Assembly: GCF_000749845.1 (NCBI RefSeq)
Contig: NZ_JQHM01000013.1
Span: 20,142-84,141 of the forward strand
Source of the DNA: Pectobacterium betavasculorum
GTDB taxonomy: Bacteria > Pseudomonadota > Gammaproteobacteria > Enterobacterales > Enterobacteriaceae
Reading direction: 5' to 3'
DNA: 64,000 bases
Made by a program: the position numbers and the translations under genes. The first letter of the stretch is position 1. The number at the start of each line of letters is the position of its first letter. The notes below the pieces were generated by a model. It did not search any database. It saw only the letters and a program-made list of their open reading frames with translations, and had not been told where the DNA came from. Below, piece after piece: positions 30,356 through 39,741 of this stretch.

Positions 30356-31438
30356 ATGAGTACAACCACTGAACCGGGTATCCGCAATACTGCGGCGGAT
30401 GCCAACACCATTATGGACAACTATCGTGGCATCATTCGACGCCGTGTGGGTGTTATGGCGATACTGCTGTTGATCATCATCGGCTCGTTGTTGCTGGACT
30501 TCACGATGGGGCCTTCGGGGCTGACGCTTGATGTGCTTTGGCAGACGCTGACCGATCCGGCCAGTGCCGATGCAGGCACTCGCGTGATCGTCTGGGATAT
30601 TCGTCTGCCTTATGCGCTGATGGCTATCATCGTCGGCCTGGCGCTCGGCCTGGCTGGCGCAGAAATGCAGACGATCCTGAACAACCCGCTGGCGAGCCCG
30701 TTTACGCTTGGCGTTTCCTCCGCTGCCGCATTCGGCGCGGCGCTGGCGATCGTCCTTGGAATCGGTATTCCCGGCATTCCGGCTCAGTGGTTTATCTCCG
30801 CGAATGCTTTTATCTTTGCTCTATTGGCAGCGCTGCTGCTTGATGGCATTACGCGCTGGACGCAGGTCGCTACCTCCGGCGTCGTCCTGTTCGGTATTGC
30901 TCTGGTGTTCACCTTCAATGCGCTGGTTTCCATGCTCCAGTTCATCGCCAACGAAGACACGCTGCAAGGTCTGGTGTTCTGGACGATGGGCAGTCTGGCC
31001 CGTGCTTCGTGGGAAAAACTGGGTATCCTGCTGCTGGTGCTCGTCGCCGTTATGCCAATCTCACTGATGAGTTCATGGAAGCTCACGGCGCTGCGATTGG
31101 GTGAAGATCGTGCCGTCAGTTTTGGCATTAATGTGCGTCGTCTGCGTCTGGCGACGCTGCTGCGCATCAGCATTTTATCCGCTATTTCAGTCGCGTTTGT
31201 TGGTCCAATCGGCTTTATCGGGCTGGTTGCTCCGCATATCGCGCGTATGATTTTCGGTGAAGATCACCGTTTCTATTTACCTGCCAGCGCGTTAACTGGC
31301 GCGCTGGTGCTATCGATGGCGTCTGTTGCCTCGAAAAATCTCATTCCCGGTGTCATTATCCCGGTCGGTATTGTCACCTCACTGGTTGGCGTACCCTTCT
31401 TCCTGAGTATCATCCTGCGTCACAGAGGGAACGTATGA
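30356..31438 (+). CDS. FecCD-family ABC transporter permease
   Basis: 360-aa inner-membrane permease of the siderophore/B12/heme importer class with about nine to ten membrane helices. 'LPYALMAIIVGLALGLAGAEMQTILNNPLASPFTLGVSSAAAFG' covers the typical 'NPLAxPxxLGxxxGA' element, and 'VGPIGFIGLVAPHIARM' is the ATPase-coupling loop. An unusual polar N-terminal extension of about 35 residues precedes the first helix. It overlaps the next gene by 4 bases (ATGA). Confidence 0.93.
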   Translation: MSTTTEPGIRNTAADANTIMDNYRGIIRRRVGVMAILLLIIIGSLLLDFTMGPSGLTLDVLWQTLTDPASADAGTRVIVWDIRLPYALMAIIVGLALGLAGAEMQTILNNPLASPFTLGVSSAAAFGAALAIVLGIGIPGIPAQWFISANAFIFALLAALLLDGITRWTQVATSGVVLFGIALVFTFNALVSMLQFIANEDTLQGLVFWTMGSLARASWEKLGILLLVLVAVMPISLMSSWKLTALRLGEDRAVSFGINVRRLRLATLLRISILSAISVAFVGPIGFIGLVAPHIARMIFGEDHRFYLPASALTGALVLSMASVASKNLIPGVIIPVGIVTSLVGVPFFLSIILRHRGNV

Positions 31439-32235
31439 GCCAGCAAACCGCTTCTGGATTACGACTTTCTCACTTTCGTGCGGGTTATCCTAAACGTCAG
31501 GTAATCCGCGATCTGTCCGTGCCACAACTGCCACGCGGAAAGATCACCGTACTGCTTGGCCCTAACGGCAGCGGTAAATCAACCCTGCTGCGTGCCATGG
31601 CGGGACTGAACGCTTCCGAAGGCGAACTGTGGTTGGATGACACTAATCTGATGACACTCCCGTTCGCTCAGCGGGCGGAAAAAGTGGTTTATCTGCCGCA
31701 GTCCTTGCCCGCGGGCGTTCACCTGCACGTGCTGGAATCCATTATCGTCGCACAGCGCGCGTCAGGCGGCATGCACAACGCCGAAAAACAGGATGAAGTC
31801 ATGACCCTGCTGCGTCAGTTAGGCATCGAGCATCTGGCATTGAGCTATCTTGATCAGCTCTCTGGCGGACAGAAACAGCTGGTTGGGCTGGCGCAGTCGC
31901 TGATCCGTCAACCCTCGTTGCTTTTGCTGGACGAACCGCTCAGTGCGTTGGATCTGAATTATCAATTCCACGTGATGGATTTGGTACGAAAGGAAACGCG
32001 TAAGCGCAACATCATTACCGTTGTGGTGGTGCATGACATCAATATCGCTTTGCGTCACGGCGATCACGTACTGATGCTGCAAAACGGCAACCTGATTGCT
32101 GATGGCGAGCCTGCTGAGGTCATTAGCCCAGAAAGTTTATCTGCGGTCTATGGCGTCCGCGGACGTATTGAGCGGTGTTCACAGGGCGTGCCGCAGGTGA
32201 TTATCGACGGATTGGTCAGCGAACCCACCGTCTAA
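31435..32235 (+). CDS. ABC transporter ATP-binding protein (FecE/FepC class)
   Basis: 266-aa ATPase that powers the upstream FecCD permease. Walker A is LGPNGSGKSTLL, the signature motif is LSGGQKQLVGLAQSL, Walker B is LLLLDEPLSALD and the switch His is in VVVVHDIN. The ATGA overlap with the permease shows translational coupling. It ends at a bidirectional terminator. Confidence 0.95.
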   Translation: MSQQTASGLRLSHFRAGYPKRQVIRDLSVPQLPRGKITVLLGPNGSGKSTLLRAMAGLNASEGELWLDDTNLMTLPFAQRAEKVVYLPQSLPAGVHLHVLESIIVAQRASGGMHNAEKQDEVMTLLRQLGIEHLALSYLDQLSGGQKQLVGLAQSLIRQPSLLLLDEPLSALDLNYQFHVMDLVRKETRKRNIITVVVVHDINIALRHGDHVLMLQNGNLIADGEPAEVISPESLSAVYGVRGRIERCSQGVPQVIIDGLVSEPTV

Positions 32236-32247
32236 TCACTTTGTAGC

Positions 32248-32286
32248 AAAAAAAGCACTGACCAATGAGGTTCAGTGCTTTTTTAT
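32248..32286. terminator. Bidirectional terminator between the convergent ABC genes
   Basis: AGCACTGA pairs with TCAGTGCT, with an A-run on the left and TTTTTTATT on the right. It can therefore stop both the plus-strand operon and the minus-strand binding-protein gene. Confidence 0.9.
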
Positions 32287-32308
32287 TATTTGAGACTGTC
32301 TGACGGCG

Positions 32309-33436
32309 TTATTTTTTCGCAGGCAGCGTGACCCAATAGCCTGGCTGATACGGCAGCGGCAGGAACTTTTCATGGAAGGTACGGAACGTCGCGTCAGGAT
32401 CGAGATCTTTGAACAGCTCCGGGTGCATCCATTTCGCTAATACCTGAATCGCCACAAACTGATACGGGCTGTCATAAAACTGATGCCAGATCGCATGAGC
32501 ATTACCATTGGTTGCTACCGGCAGCGTTTTAAATGCCGAACGTTCCATCAGTTTTTGCAGGCGTTGCAGCGCTTCTTTCTGATCGGCTCCTGGTCCGACG
32601 CCAACCCAGCCGTTCGCCGTATTGTAGTTTTTCCAGTTAGCGCCAGTCACCACTACGACATCAGGACGCGCGCTGATAATCTGCTCAGGGTTCAGCGTGC
32701 CAAACGTGCCAGGAATGATGTTTTTGGCAATGTTGTCACCGCCAGCAGCCTCAACCATGCGACCGAAGTTCTCATCACCAAATGACATACAGCATTCTTC
32801 GTCATAACCACCAGCGCGGTCGATCATCACTTTCGGACGTGGCCCCTGATAGTTTTTCAATCGATCGGTGACGATCTCAATCTGCTCACGGCGGAATTTA
32901 ATCAGCTCTTCAGCACGCTCTGGTTTACCGACCAGTTGGCCCATGATGTGAATGCTTTTCTCCGCATTCTCAAACGGCTTCTCGCGAAAATCAATGAACA
33001 CCACCGGAATGCCCAGCGAATTGAGTTTATCAATCAATTTGCCTTCATCCGTCGCTGCTTTTGACTCCAGATTCATCAGTACCAAATCCGGTTTCAGCGT
33101 CAATGCCTGCTCGACGTTGAAAGTGCCATCTTTCGCACCGCCAAAAGTCGGCAGCTTTTTGATTTCCGGGTATTTATTTTCATAGGCCAGATAGCCGTCA
33201 TAATCCGCTTTCGGCAAATCATCACGCCAGCCAACCACACGCTGGAACGGGGCTTCTGTATCAAAGGCAGCCAGCAGGTAAATCTGTCGACCTTCCCCTA
33301 AAATAATCCGCTTCACTTCGGATTTAATTTCAACCTTCCTGCCACTAACGTCTTCAATAACAATCGGGTTAGCGCTGGCAACAACGCTCGCACTCAATCC
33401 CAACAGAACAACGACTGAGAACAGCCATTTTTTCAT
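32309..33436 (-). CDS. Iron-type ABC transporter substrate-binding protein 2
   Basis: Second periplasmic binding protein (375 aa), paralogous to the one at 29225-30349. They share the N-terminal pattern ('IVIEDVSGRKVEIKSEVKRII'), a Cys-Cys pair (DEECCMSFG), 'RPDVVVVTGA', and the C-terminal 'FYDSPYQFVAIQVLAKWMHPELF'. The signal peptide ends about residue 22 (SASVVASA). It has its own promoter with a strong Fur box and no transporter genes of its own, so it probably feeds the adjacent permease. Ligand unknown. Confidence 0.88.
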   Translation of the reverse strand: MKKWLFSVVVLLGLSASVVASANPIVIEDVSGRKVEIKSEVKRIILGEGRQIYLLAAFDTEAPFQRVVGWRDDLPKADYDGYLAYENKYPEIKKLPTFGGAKDGTFNVEQALTLKPDLVLMNLESKAATDEGKLIDKLNSLGIPVVFIDFREKPFENAEKSIHIMGQLVGKPERAEELIKFRREQIEIVTDRLKNYQGPRPKVMIDRAGGYDEECCMSFGDENFGRMVEAAGGDNIAKNIIPGTFGTLNPEQIISARPDVVVVTGANWKNYNTANGWVGVGPGADQKEALQRLQKLMERSAFKTLPVATNGNAHAIWHQFYDSPYQFVAIQVLAKWMHPELFKDLDPDATFRTFHEKFLPLPYQPGYWVTLPAKK

Positions 33437-33465
33437 TATTATTTCCTTCTGCGATTATGGTCATA

Positions 33466-33484
33466 AATGATAATGGTTATCATT
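33466..33484 (-). promoter_or_regulatory. Fur box upstream of binding protein 2
   Basis: AATGATAATGGTTATCATT is a near-perfect 19-bp palindrome matching the Fur consensus, about 30 bases before the start codon. This is the best regulatory match in the iron-type cluster. Confidence 0.85.
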
Positions 33485-33554
33485 ATTGAAATGATATCCC
33501 GCCGTGATTATCGGAGGCAATGGGTTTTTAACGTGAGGTTATTAAAAAGTGAAA

Positions 33555-34655
33555 TCAGCCGGAGAATGGCCGAATACCGCCCATCATCGCGGGCTGTGCG
33601 CTGAGGTAAAGCAGAATGCCGGAGCCAGCCAAAATCATCCCGCCAGCAAAAGCCAGAAGAGAAAACATCGCACGCTGCCAAGCAGGCGATGCGCGATTTG
33701 CACCTAACCGTTCAATGACGCGACGGCAGTAAAAAACCAGCACGGCAAGTACCGAGATGGTGATCGCCGTTCCGGCGGCCATTGTCAGTGCAGAGGCCGC
33801 CCCCCACCAATAAACGTCGATCACTTTAGCGAAAAGCAGCACCAGAATGGCGCCTGAGCATGGGCGCATGCCCATCGCCAGCACAATCATCAGACGTGTG
33901 CGCCAACTGCTATCGCGCTCAAGTTCCTCATTGCTGGGGAGATGGCGGTGTCCGCAGCCGCAGTCAGCATCGTGCTGATGAGAAGAGGAAAGCGCAGGCG
34001 TCGGGCGAAGCACCATACGTCTATCGGTTGGTACGTTAAACTGGGTTACGTGAGAAGGCGTTACGTGCAAAGGCGTTACACGCAAAATCGTCGCCGGTTT
34101 AGGCTGCCGCACGACGGCGATATACAGCTGTTTCAACGCACGGAAACAGAGCAGCAGTCCCAGCCCCGCCACCAGCACGAAGCTCCCCTTTTCCATCCAG
34201 AAACTGCTGTTATGCAACGTTCGACTAGACAGCTGCAAGATCCCTAATACTACGGTCACCAGCGCCACCGCCATCAGCCCCTGAACCAGCGAGGCGGCAA
34301 GCGTTAACTTCAGGCTGCTTTTCAGTTTCGACGGATGTGTCGCCAGATAGGTCATAATGACGACTTTGCCATGCCCCGGCCCAACGGCATGGAGCACACC
34401 ATAGACCAGACTGAACATCATCAAACTCAGCCCAGCCTGATGCGGCTGCTGTTCCACCATCTGCAACAGGTGCGACATCTGCTGGTGCAGTGACTTCTGC
34501 CAAATCGCACTTTGCAGCACGATTTGCGGCCAGTACCCTACGATGTAATACAGCGCCGAGGCCAACAGCGCTAAAAACAACCACAGCAGCCACAGATCGC
34601 GCAGTCGGCTCAACAACGAGCGTTGACGCGGCAGCGATCCAAGGTTTATTGACAT
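33555..34655 (-). CDS. NicO-family metal permease, ZevB-like
   Basis: 366-aa inner-membrane protein of the nickel/cobalt/zinc NicO (RcnA-like) superfamily. Motifs HAVGPGHGK and 'GMRPCSGAILVLLFAK' are characteristic. A central cytoplasmic or periplasmic loop is His/Cys-rich (SSSHQHDADCGCGHRH) and could bind metal. It is paired with a DUF1007 gene immediately upstream with a 10-base overlap, the arrangement of ZevA-ZevB in Haemophilus influenzae, which supports zinc use there. Nickel or cobalt transport remains possible. Confidence 0.85.
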   Translation of the reverse strand: MSINLGSLPRQRSLLSRLRDLWLLWLFLALLASALYYIVGYWPQIVLQSAIWQKSLHQQMSHLLQMVEQQPHQAGLSLMMFSLVYGVLHAVGPGHGKVVIMTYLATHPSKLKSSLKLTLAASLVQGLMAVALVTVVLGILQLSSRTLHNSSFWMEKGSFVLVAGLGLLLCFRALKQLYIAVVRQPKPATILRVTPLHVTPSHVTQFNVPTDRRMVLRPTPALSSSHQHDADCGCGHRHLPSNEELERDSSWRTRLMIVLAMGMRPCSGAILVLLFAKVIDVYWWGAASALTMAAGTAITISVLAVLVFYCRRVIERLGANRASPAWQRAMFSLLAFAGGMILAGSGILLYLSAQPAMMGGIRPFSG

Positions 34656-35305
34656 TGCAACGTCACCCGCTGTGCAAACTGTTTCCCCAGCTCCATGTCT
34701 TCATCCGGCGCATCGTTCTTATCCAGCGACAGTGCATAAGATTGCAATTCAGCATTAGGTTCCGGTGTGTGGAGCGTGGTTTTACAACGTGATGCCAGCG
34801 CAGGCGCCAGCGTAACAGCCTTATCATTCTGGTAGGACATATCGACAAAGTAGGTAGGATCGTAAGTAGAAATCAGCAACGGCTTTCCGACCAGCGGCTG
34901 TGGATGCGCCAGCGGCAACACAAACTCCAGTACCGCCTGATTGCCTTTGCGAGAAAGGTGATATTCAGTTGGCATCGGCGCATATTTCACGGGCTGGTTA
35001 TCACGATAAATATCAGTGAAATAGTGCTGCCCTAACACATTCGCCATCACTTCTGCGGCCAGCTTTTTCCAAACTTCAGAATCCGCTTTCGCTTTTCCAG
35101 CGTCATACAGCAGGTCGGCCGACGTGATGGGATCCATCGTCCAGTGCATACGTAAACCGGTGATGTTGTCGTTCTGAGTCTCGACTGTCGTCTGCATATC
35201 AATAAAACTGTGTGGGTGAGCGAAAACGGGCTGACCAAACGCCAGACCTGCCATTAGCAACGTTATACGCCCGCCCCACCCGTTAAAAGCGTTATAATGT
35301 AACAT
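34646..35305 (-). CDS. DUF1007 periplasmic protein, ZevA-like
   Basis: About 219-aa secreted protein with an N-terminal signal ending near FAHPHSF, so mature His residues lie at the very N-terminus as in other DUF1007 proteins. It is overlapped by the NicO gene and likely forms a metal-handling pair with it. I prefer ATG 35305; a GTG at 35317 is also in frame but has no ribosome site. The ribosome site for 35305 (GTGGT) is weak too. Confidence 0.82.
   Translation of the reverse strand: MLHYNAFNGWGGRITLLMAGLAFGQPVFAHPHSFIDMQTTVETQNDNITGLRMHWTMDPITSADLLYDAGKAKADSEVWKKLAAEVMANVLGQHYFTDIYRDNQPVKYAPMPTEYHLSRKGNQAVLEFVLPLAHPQPLVGKPLLISTYDPTYFVDMSYQNDKAVTLAPALASRCKTTLHTPEPNAELQSYALSLDKNDAPDEDMELGKQFAQRVTLQCQ
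35291..35303 (-). promoter_or_regulatory. Zur-like palindrome at the zevA start
   Basis: GTTATAATGTAAC resembles the centre of the enterobacterial Zur consensus (TGTTATAATATAACA). A second half-site, AAATGTTATA, lies at 35319-35328. Because the palindrome overlaps the first codons of the proposed start, its role is uncertain. Confidence 0.4.
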
Positions 35306-35349
35306 TATTTTTACCACAAAATGTTATATTGACAGTACGCACCATTTTC

Positions 35350-36510
35350 TTACGCTTTCTCGACAGCAGTATGGTGGCTGACAGAAGGCCTGATAAACAG
35401 TGCCGGAAGCGCCAACAGCGCCATCACCCAAAACGTACCGCCCTGCAAATGCTCAAACAGGAAACCGGACACCATTGTCATCATCGCGATACTCCCGCCC
35501 ATCGCCAACGCGGAATATACCGCCTGCAATCGCAATACGTCACCACCGCTGCGCGCCGCAATGAAGCGCATGGCGGCCAAATGACAGACTGTGAATGTAC
35601 CGCAGTGCAATATCTGTACCACAATCAGCCACGGCAGAGCCACCGTCGCCCCCATCAAGCCCCAGCGCACCACGCCGCATACGGCAGAAAGCAGCAGAAG
35701 CTGTCTGGCACTCCAACGCCGGAAGAGGCGCTGGCTGAAGGTAAAAATAACAATCTCCGCGACCACGCCCAACGACCAGAGATAGCCAATAATCGAGGCG
35801 GAATAGCCCGAATCCTGCCAATAAATGACGCTGAAACCATAGTAAGCCGCGTGTGCACCTTGCAACAGCGACACGCAAAGCAGGAAACGCCATACCGCGG
35901 GTTCGGTCAGCAATCGTTTCCACGGCGTGACGCTAACCGATTGCGCTGTCGACGTTGCTGCTTGCGGCATCACGCTAGGACGAAGCAGCGTGCCTAATAG
36001 CATCACAACCAGCCCCGCGCTGAGGATTGCCAGAATCGCAGGGTGTCCCCAAATAGCGACCAGTTCCCCCGTTGCAGCAGAAGCGATAACAAACGCGATT
36101 GAGCCCCAGACGCGCACCTTGCCGTAATCCATCACGACCTGCCGCTGCCACGTCGCAGCTAATGCATCAGTCAGTGGTACCAGCGGCGCAAAAAACAGGT
36201 TAAACCCGATCATCACTATCATCAGCCACAGCCAGGCATTCCCCAGCCAGAAACCAACAGCCAGCGCCAGTGACAGCAACGCCAGCCCACGTAACACCGT
36301 AATCAATTTGGACGGATCTTTCACGCTGGGCGTGATGACCAGACTACCGACAAAGCGCGCCACCAACCCCGCGCCCAGCAGCATGCCGATCGACTCAGCG
36401 GATAGCCCCTCGCCTTTCAGCCACCCGCCCCAAAACGGCAGGAAAACGCCATAGCAAAAAAAGTAGGTGAAATAGCTCAGCGCCAACCAGCGCGTCGATT
36501 GCAAAACCAT
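35350..36510 (-). CDS. hcaT: HcaT-like MFS transporter
   Basis: 386-aa major facilitator with 12 predicted helices, close in sequence pattern to E. coli HcaT (putative 3-phenylpropionate transporter): 'MVLQSTRWLALSYFTYFF', 'LLGAGLVARFVGSLVI', 'GFNLFFAPLVPLTDALA', 'LQGAHAAYYGFSVIYW'. ATG 36510 has GGGAGGA upstream; the frame extends further without support. The hca degradation genes are absent here, so the substrate is not confirmed by context. Confidence 0.92.
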   Translation of the reverse strand: MVLQSTRWLALSYFTYFFCYGVFLPFWGGWLKGEGLSAESIGMLLGAGLVARFVGSLVITPSVKDPSKLITVLRGLALLSLALAVGFWLGNAWLWLMIVMIGFNLFFAPLVPLTDALAATWQRQVVMDYGKVRVWGSIAFVIASAATGELVAIWGHPAILAILSAGLVVMLLGTLLRPSVMPQAATSTAQSVSVTPWKRLLTEPAVWRFLLCVSLLQGAHAAYYGFSVIYWQDSGYSASIIGYLWSLGVVAEIVIFTFSQRLFRRWSARQLLLLSAVCGVVRWGLMGATVALPWLIVVQILHCGTFTVCHLAAMRFIAARSGGDVLRLQAVYSALAMGGSIAMMTMVSGFLFEHLQGGTFWVMALLALPALFIRPSVSHHTAVEKA

Positions 36511-36937
36511 GATTCCTCCCTTTCGACGGTGAACATCCTCGTTCACCCCCTTACGAACCGTTGCAAACACTACGTTTAAAATTTTACGCTGAAAATGCGC
36601 GAACGCTTTTTACTCACGATTCTTTTTGCCAGTGTTTTTTGCTGGTTACTTTTTTTGCTGGTTACTGTGTCAGAGTGCATGCGGCGGCGCAACGCGTTAT
36701 TCGATATTAAACGCGAACGAAGGTATCAGCTTGATCAACAGACATAAAAGTTTCCGGGAGAAATTTTTAACGTTACGTCAGCAACGCCACGCCATAAAAA
36801 ACGTGGGGAACGTTTTTCAACGTCGCTTGCGACGGCCCGCAAGGTGGCGGCCAGGGATGGCCCGCCATAAAAAACGCCAGCACACAGGCTGGCGTTTGAG
36901 ACAAGATCCGACAGTGATGTCAGAGAAAAATGCCGAA
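36511..36937. other. Intergenic region with a GC-rich repeat unit and glyA terminator
   Basis: No gene is seen. A 14-bp direct repeat CGCCATAAAAAACG occurs at 36790-36803 and 36863-36876. The 59 bases between are GC-rich and form the stem CGTCGC/GCGACG plus a GGCGGCC/GGCCCGCC-type stem. The glyA terminator follows. Confidence 0.5.
36868..36899 (-). terminator. Rho-independent terminator after glyA
   Basis: AACGCCAGC pairs with GCTGGCGTT across ACACAG-type loop bases. On the minus strand it is followed by TTTTTAT. Confidence 0.85.
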
Positions 36938-38191
36938 TTATGCGTAAACCGGGAAGCGGGCGCAGATATCCAGAACTTTTTGCTTCACGCGTTCAATAGT
37001 CGCTTCGTCGTTGATGTTGTCCAACACATCACAGATCCAGCCAGCCAGTTCACGTACTTCCGCTTCTTTAAAACCGCGACGAGTGGCCGCTGGCGTACCG
37101 ATACGGATACCGGAAGTCACGAACGGGCTCTTCGGATCGTTAGGTACGCTGTTTTTGTTCACGGTGATGTTCGCACGACCCAGCGCAGCATCGGCTTCTT
37201 TACCCGTCAGGTTTTTACTTACCAGATCCAGCAGGAACAGGTGGTTGCTAGTCGCGCCAGAAACCACGTTGAAGCCACGTGACAGGAAGACGTCTACCAT
37301 TGCTTTGGCGTTTTTCGCAACTTGCTGCTGGTAGACTTTGAACTCAGGCTCCATCGCTTCTTTCAGTGCGACAGCTTTACCCGCGATAACGTGCATCAAC
37401 GGACCACCCTGACCGCCAGGGAAAACGGCAGAGTTCAGCTTTTTATACAGCTCTTCGTCGCCACCTTTCGCCAGAATCAGGCCACCGCGTGGACCAGCCA
37501 ACGTTTTGTGGGTAGTCGTGGTCACGATGTGAGCATGAGGAACTGGGTTAGGGTAAACATCAGCGGCAACCAGACCGGCAACGTGTGCCATATCAACAAA
37601 CAGGTAAGCACCGATGCTGTCAGCGATTTCGCGCATCTTCGCCCAGTCAACCACGCCAGAATAAGCAGAGAAACCGCCAACGATCATTTTTGGCTTGTGG
37701 GTACGCGCCAGTTCAGCCATTTCGTCGTAGTCGATTTTGCCGCTTTCATCGATACCGTAAGGGATAACGTTATACAGTTTACCAGACAGGTTAACCGGAG
37801 AACCGTGCGTCAGGTGGCCACCGTGCGCCAGGTTCATGCCCAGAATGGTGTCGCCCGGCTGCAACAGCGCGGTGTAAACGGCAAAGTTAGCCTGAGAACC
37901 GGAGTGCGGCTGCACGTTGGCATAATCCGCACCGAACAGCGCTTTCGCACGATCGATCGCCAGTTGCTCAACGATGTCCACATACTCACAGCCGCCGTAG
38001 TAACGCTTGCCCGGATAGCCTTCAGCATACTTGTTCGTCAGTTGAGACCCTTGAGCCTGCATAACACGTGGGCTGGTGTAGTTTTCTGACGCAATCAGTT
38101 CAATGTGCTCTTCCTGACGCACCACTTCTTGCTCCATTGCTTGCCACAGGTCGGCATCATAATCGGCAATGTTCATTTCACGCTTTAACAT
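36938..38191 (-). CDS. glyA: Serine hydroxymethyltransferase
   Basis: PLP enzyme (417 aa) that interconverts serine and glycine while loading tetrahydrofolate with one-carbon units. The PLP lysine lies in [13 protein letters not shown], and '[21 protein letters not shown]' and '[11 protein letters not shown]' are diagnostic. It is divergent from hmp, as in E. coli. The intergenic region carries a PurR-like box. Confidence 0.98.
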   Translation of the reverse strand: MLKREMNIADYDADLWQAMEQEVVRQEEHIELIASENYTSPRVMQAQGSQLTNKYAEGYPGKRYYGGCEYVDIVEQLAIDRAKALFGADYANVQPHSGSQANFAVYTALLQPGDTILGMNLAHGGHLTHGSPVNLSGKLYNVIPYGIDESGKIDYDEMAELARTHKPKMIVGGFSAYSGVVDWAKMREIADSIGAYLFVDMAHVAGLVAADVYPNPVPHAHIVTTTTHKTLAGPRGGLILAKGGDEELYKKLNSAVFPGGQGGPLMHVIAGKAVALKEAMEPEFKVYQQQVAKNAKAMVDVFLSRGFNVVSGATSNHLFLLDLVSKNLTGKEADAALGRANITVNKNSVPNDPKSPFVTSGIRIGTPAATRRGFKEAEVRELAGWICDVLDNINDEATIERVKQKVLDICARFPVYA

Positions 38192-38327
38192 CCGGATCTC
38201 CTGACTCAGCTAACATAAATATACTGGGAATTGATGGCCTATTTGGGAATTGGCCTACCCTTTTGGGGAATGGCGTATAGTGTAAACCGTTTTTCCCTAA
38301 TGAAGATAGGTCTTGACAGAGGTTTTT

Positions 38328-38343
38328 ACGCAAACGATTAGCT
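38328..38343 (-). promoter_or_regulatory. PurR-like operator of glyA
   Basis: ACGCAAACGATTAGCT matches the PurR consensus ACGCAAACGTTTTCGT fully in the left half. Its complement closely resembles the known E. coli glyA PurR box. Confidence 0.65.
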
Positions 38344-38498
38344 TCAGGCAGCGCAAGGCTTCAGCAAATATCTGCTGCGCAGTGGTAAACGGATTTTTCT
38401 TCATTCTCAACCTGCTATTTCTTCATGTTATTCCCTTTGGCTCCGCCTAAAAACCCCTACCACCAAAAAGGTAATTTACAGCGACGGGCAAACCCAAT

Positions 38499-38521
38499 AA
38501 GATGCATATAAAATACAACTT
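38499..38521 (+). promoter_or_regulatory. NsrR-like site upstream of hmp
   Basis: AAGATGCATAT, a one-base centre and AAATACAACTT form an 11-1-11 imperfect palindrome matching the NsrR consensus, with a nearly perfect left arm. It lies 30 bases upstream of the hmp start, suggesting nitric-oxide-responsive derepression. Confidence 0.7.
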
Positions 38522-38550
38522 ATAAGTCATACCAATAAAAAGGAGTCACC

Positions 38551-39741
38551 ATGCTGGATAACCACACTATCGCCATCGTTAAATCAACCATTCCTCTGCT
38601 GGCGGAAACCGGTCCAAAACTGACCGCACATTTCTACGATCGCATGTTTACGCACAATCCTGAGCTCAAAGATATTTTTAACATGAGCAACCAGCGTAAT
38701 GGCGATCAGCGGGAAGCGCTGTTCAATGCCATTTGTGCTTATGCGACGAATATTGAGAATCTGGCTGCACTGCTGCCCGCGGTTGAGCGCATCGCTCAGA
38801 AGCATGCCAGCTTTAACATTCAGGCAGATCAGTACCAGATCGTGGGTACTCACTTATTGGCCACGCTGGATGAAATGTTTAGCCCAGGACAAGAAGTGCT
38901 AGATGCCTGGGGTAAAGCCTATGGCGTGCTGGCGAATGTTTTCATCCAACGCGAGGGCGATATCTACCGCAGCACCGAAACGAAAACCGGCGGCTGGAGC
39001 GGCGTGCGGCCTTTCCGTATTGTGAACAAGCAGCCGCAAAGTTCAGTGATCACCAGCTTTACACTGGAACCCATCGACGGGCAGCCTATTGCTGACTTTC
39101 AGCCCGGCCAGTATCTGGCGGTTTACATCAAGCACGACAGTTTTGCCAATCAGGAGATTCGCCAATACTCTCTGACCCATGCGCCGAATGGAAAATCCTA
39201 CCGGATTGCGGTTAAACGTGAAGCGCAAGGCACCGTTTCTGGCTATCTGCATGATACCGCTCGCGAAGGCGATATTGTTCATCTGGCGGCTCCGCACGGC
39301 GATTTCTTCCTTGATATCCCCACTTCTACGCCGGTTGCGCTGATTTCCGGCGGCGTGGGGCAAACCCCGATGTTGGGCATGCTGCATACGCTAAAACAGC
39401 AGGATCATCAGGCAAAGGTGCTATGGCTACACGCGGCAGAAAATGGCACAGCACATGCGTTTGCGGATGAAATCAAACAAACAGGACAGTCTTTGCCGCA
39501 GTTCCAGCATCACATCTGGTATCGGGAACCGCAGCAGGCCGATCGTCCGGGCGAAGACTATCATCACAACGGGCTGATGCAGTTGGCCTCGCTAAAAGGC
39601 GAATTAACTACGTCGGATATGCACTATTACCTGTGTGGCCCTGTGGTTTTCATGCAGTTTGTCGCACAGCAACTGCTGGCAATGGGCATTCCCGCAGAGC
39701 AGCTACATTACGAATGTTTTGGTCCACATAAAGTCGTCTAA
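38551..39741 (+). CDS. hmp: Flavohemoprotein, nitric oxide dioxygenase
   Basis: 396-aa cytoplasmic enzyme that converts NO to nitrate using O2 and NAD(P)H. An N-terminal globin domain ('[24 protein letters not shown]', proximal His in 'RIAQKHASF') is followed by an FAD-binding domain ([11 protein letters not shown]) and an NAD-binding domain ('[17 protein letters not shown]'). The C-terminal 'HYECFGPHK' is diagnostic. AAGGAG precedes the ATG. In soft-rot bacteria the enzyme is also called HmpX and contributes to surviving plant NO. Confidence 0.97.
   Translation: MLDNHTIAIVKSTIPLLAETGPKLTAHFYDRMFTHNPELKDIFNMSNQRNGDQREALFNAICAYATNIENLAALLPAVERIAQKHASFNIQADQYQIVGTHLLATLDEMFSPGQEVLDAWGKAYGVLANVFIQREGDIYRSTETKTGGWSGVRPFRIVNKQPQSSVITSFTLEPIDGQPIADFQPGQYLAVYIKHDSFANQEIRQYSLTHAPNGKSYRIAVKREAQGTVSGYLHDTAREGDIVHLAAPHGDFFLDIPTSTPVALISGGVGQTPMLGMLHTLKQQDHQAKVLWLHAAENGTAHAFADEIKQTGQSLPQFQHHIWYREPQQADRPGEDYHHNGLMQLASLKGELTTSDMHYYLCGPVVFMQFVAQQLLAMGIPAEQLHYECFGPHKVV

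Larger units (their letters stand above)
38192..38550. other. glyA-hmp divergent regulatory region
   Basis: 359 bases without a gene. It holds, from left to right: three imperfect copies of GGGAATTGGCCTA in the glyA leader (38224-38278), the PurR-like box (38328-38343) and the NsrR-like site (38499-38521). Confidence 0.6.

Noticed and set aside
35329..35997. Long plus-strand frame opposite hcaT
   Set aside because: It is the antisense of a clear 12-helix transporter, has no ribosome site and encodes a His/Arg-rich product typical of shadow frames.
37322..38089. 255-codon plus-strand frame opposite glyA
   Set aside because: glyA is intact and highly conserved on the other strand; the product resembles nothing and has no start signals.
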